From Acidobacteriota bacterium (lineage in GTDB: Bacteria; Acidobacteriota; Vicinamibacteria; Vicinamibacterales; 2-12-FULL-66-21): 7,561 nucleotides of DNA. The translations under genes were made by a program, and so were the position numbers. A model generated the notes under the pieces. It was not told the origin of the DNA and made no database searches. It worked only from the letters and a program-made list of their open reading frames with translations. Positions 6,943 to 7,561 of the stretch are shown here, one piece after another. Where the stretch lies: NCBI GenBank assembly GCA_013694635.1, contig JACDCA010000420.1, positions 1-7,561 of the forward strand, read 5' to 3'. Each line of letters opens with the position of its first letter. Within the stretch, counting starts at the first letter, position 1.

Positions 6943-6990
6943 CCCCGGTGCAACACGGTGCCACGGTGCAACACGCCACGGTGCAACACG
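6943..6990 (+). repeat. 15-bp tandem repeat spanning a start-codon region (three copies)
   Basis: The unit CCACGGTGCAACACG occurs exactly at 6961-6975 and 6976-6990, and with one mismatch at 6943-6957 (CCCC instead of CCAC), followed by a three-base GTG spacer. A degenerate tail (GTTCAGCACGG) follows at 6991-7001. Unit length and spacer are multiples of three, so each copy presents GTG-CAA-CAC in the same reading frame, that of the downstream secreted protein. A diverged copy is present at 4993-5018. Confidence 0.88.
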
Positions 6991-7561
6991 GTTCAGCACG
7001 GAAATTTCTCGCCTGTGTCGGGCTGGTGATCTGCCTGGCCGCGCGGGCGCATGCCCAGCAGCGGCCTCTCGTCACTGAAGATCCCGAGACGATCGGTTCG
7101 GGCCTCGTGCTTGTCGAGGGGGGATTCGACCAGCAGCGAAAGGTGTTCTATCCGCTGTCGGGTCTCACGGGTGACCTGCTGCGGGTGCCCACACTTGGTC
7201 TCAGTCTCGGGCTCAGCTCGATCGCCGAGATCCAGATCGACTGGTCTCCATATCAGAGACTGACCGTGAACGAGCGCCAGGCGGCGCCGCTTGCCGCCAT
7301 GCTCGATTTCACCGGAGATCAGACGAGCGACATTGACGACCTCGTCATCGGCACGAAAGTGCGCCTCATCCCCGAAGGCGCCGGCCGCCCCGCGTTCGGT
7401 GTGCGATTTGCGACGAAGCTGCCGAACGCCAGCAATGAGAGCGGCCTGGGCACCGACACGATGGACTTCTTTGTGTCGGCGCTCGTCGGGAAAACGGTGG
7501 AGTCGATCAGGGTCGTGGGCAACGTCGGCCTCGGCCTCCTGGGAGATCCAATCCGCGGCGA
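6948..7561 (+). CDS. Secreted, probable outer-membrane beta-barrel protein (3' end outside window)
   Basis: The frame is open from GTG 6948 to the window edge (204 full codons). The N-terminus carries a signal peptide: positive ARK (17-19), hydrophobic core FLACVGLVICLAA (20-32) and an A-H-A cleavage site before QQ (after residue 36). There is no lipobox. The mature part has alternating strands and glycine-rich turns: ETIGSGLVLVEGGFDQQRK, LRVPTLGLSLGLSSIAEIQIDW, DLVIGTKVRLIPE, AFGVRFATKLPNASNESGLGTDTMDFFVSALVGK, VVGNVGLGLLGDP. This pattern recalls outer-membrane proteins annotated as putative MetA-pathway of phenol degradation or transporter, an assignment from memory of the family style. The function is unknown. 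Three in-frame GTG codons (6948, 6966, 6981) could serve as starts. The AGGAG at 6938-6942 favours the first, whereas the third would give a signal peptide of ordinary length (25 residues). It lies eight bases after ttcA and is probably on the same transcript. Confidence 0.75.
   Translation, partial: MQHGATVQHATVQHGSARKFLACVGLVICLAARAHAQQRPLVTEDPETIGSGLVLVEGGFDQQRKVFYPLSGLTGDLLRVPTLGLSLGLSSIAEIQIDWSPYQRLTVNERQAAPLAAMLDFTGDQTSDIDDLVIGTKVRLIPEGAGRPAFGVRFATKLPNASNESGLGTDTMDFFVSALVGKTVESIRVVGNVGLGLLGDPIRG

Noticed and set aside
6943..7001. CRISPR-like or attachment-site reading of the repeat block
   Set aside because: Units are 15 bp, directly adjacent or separated by three bases, with no unique spacers, no cas genes and no integrase nearby. 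A coding tandem repeat explains it better.
7005..7040. Lipoprotein signal (lipobox) in the last gene
   Set aside because: The cysteines lie inside the hydrophobic core, and no L-[AS]-[GA]-C stands at its end. The A-H-A motif before QQ fits signal peptidase I.

Overview
The window is a GC-rich, densely coding bacterial segment with every supported gene on the plus strand. GTG and TTG starts are common, genes overlap by a few bases, and there is almost no non-coding DNA. Protein style and gene content (an HpnA-like epimerase, a left-handed beta-helix acyltransferase, GT4 glycosyltransferases, a GT-C membrane protein) recall Acidobacteriota, perhaps the Vicinamibacteria. That placement is inference from pattern memory, not a database result.

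Positions 1-6065 hold part of a surface-glycan or glycolipid gene cluster. In order these are: the tail of an unidentified gene, an extended-SDR NAD(P)-dependent sugar epimerase/dehydratase, a hexapeptide-repeat acyltransferase, a GT4 glycosyltransferase, a multi-spanning GT-C-like membrane protein with a large C-terminal soluble domain, and a second GT4 glycosyltransferase. The first five genes overlap their neighbours by 4-13 bp and look translationally coupled. The last follows a 37-bp gap. A plausible joint role is that the epimerase shapes a nucleotide sugar, the acyltransferase decorates it, the two GT4 enzymes build an oligosaccharide on the cytoplasmic face, and the GT-C protein adds a sugar from a lipid-linked donor outside the membrane. 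The actual glycan cannot be read from the sequence.

Positions 6066-6120 are a short spacer of degenerate GACT-type repeats. After it comes a confident TtcA-family tRNA 2-thiocytidine synthetase (6121-6939). Eight bases later a secreted, probably outer-membrane beta-barrel protein begins and runs off the window end.

The most unusual local structure is at the start of that last gene. A 15-bp tandem repeat supplies three successive in-frame GTG codons and lengthens the signal-peptide n-region. A diverged copy of the unit lies in the gap before the second GT4 gene, which suggests a dispersed short repeat that settles at gene starts. No CRISPR array, insertion sequence, tRNA, rRNA or defence system was found, and I see no convincing undescribed multi-gene system.
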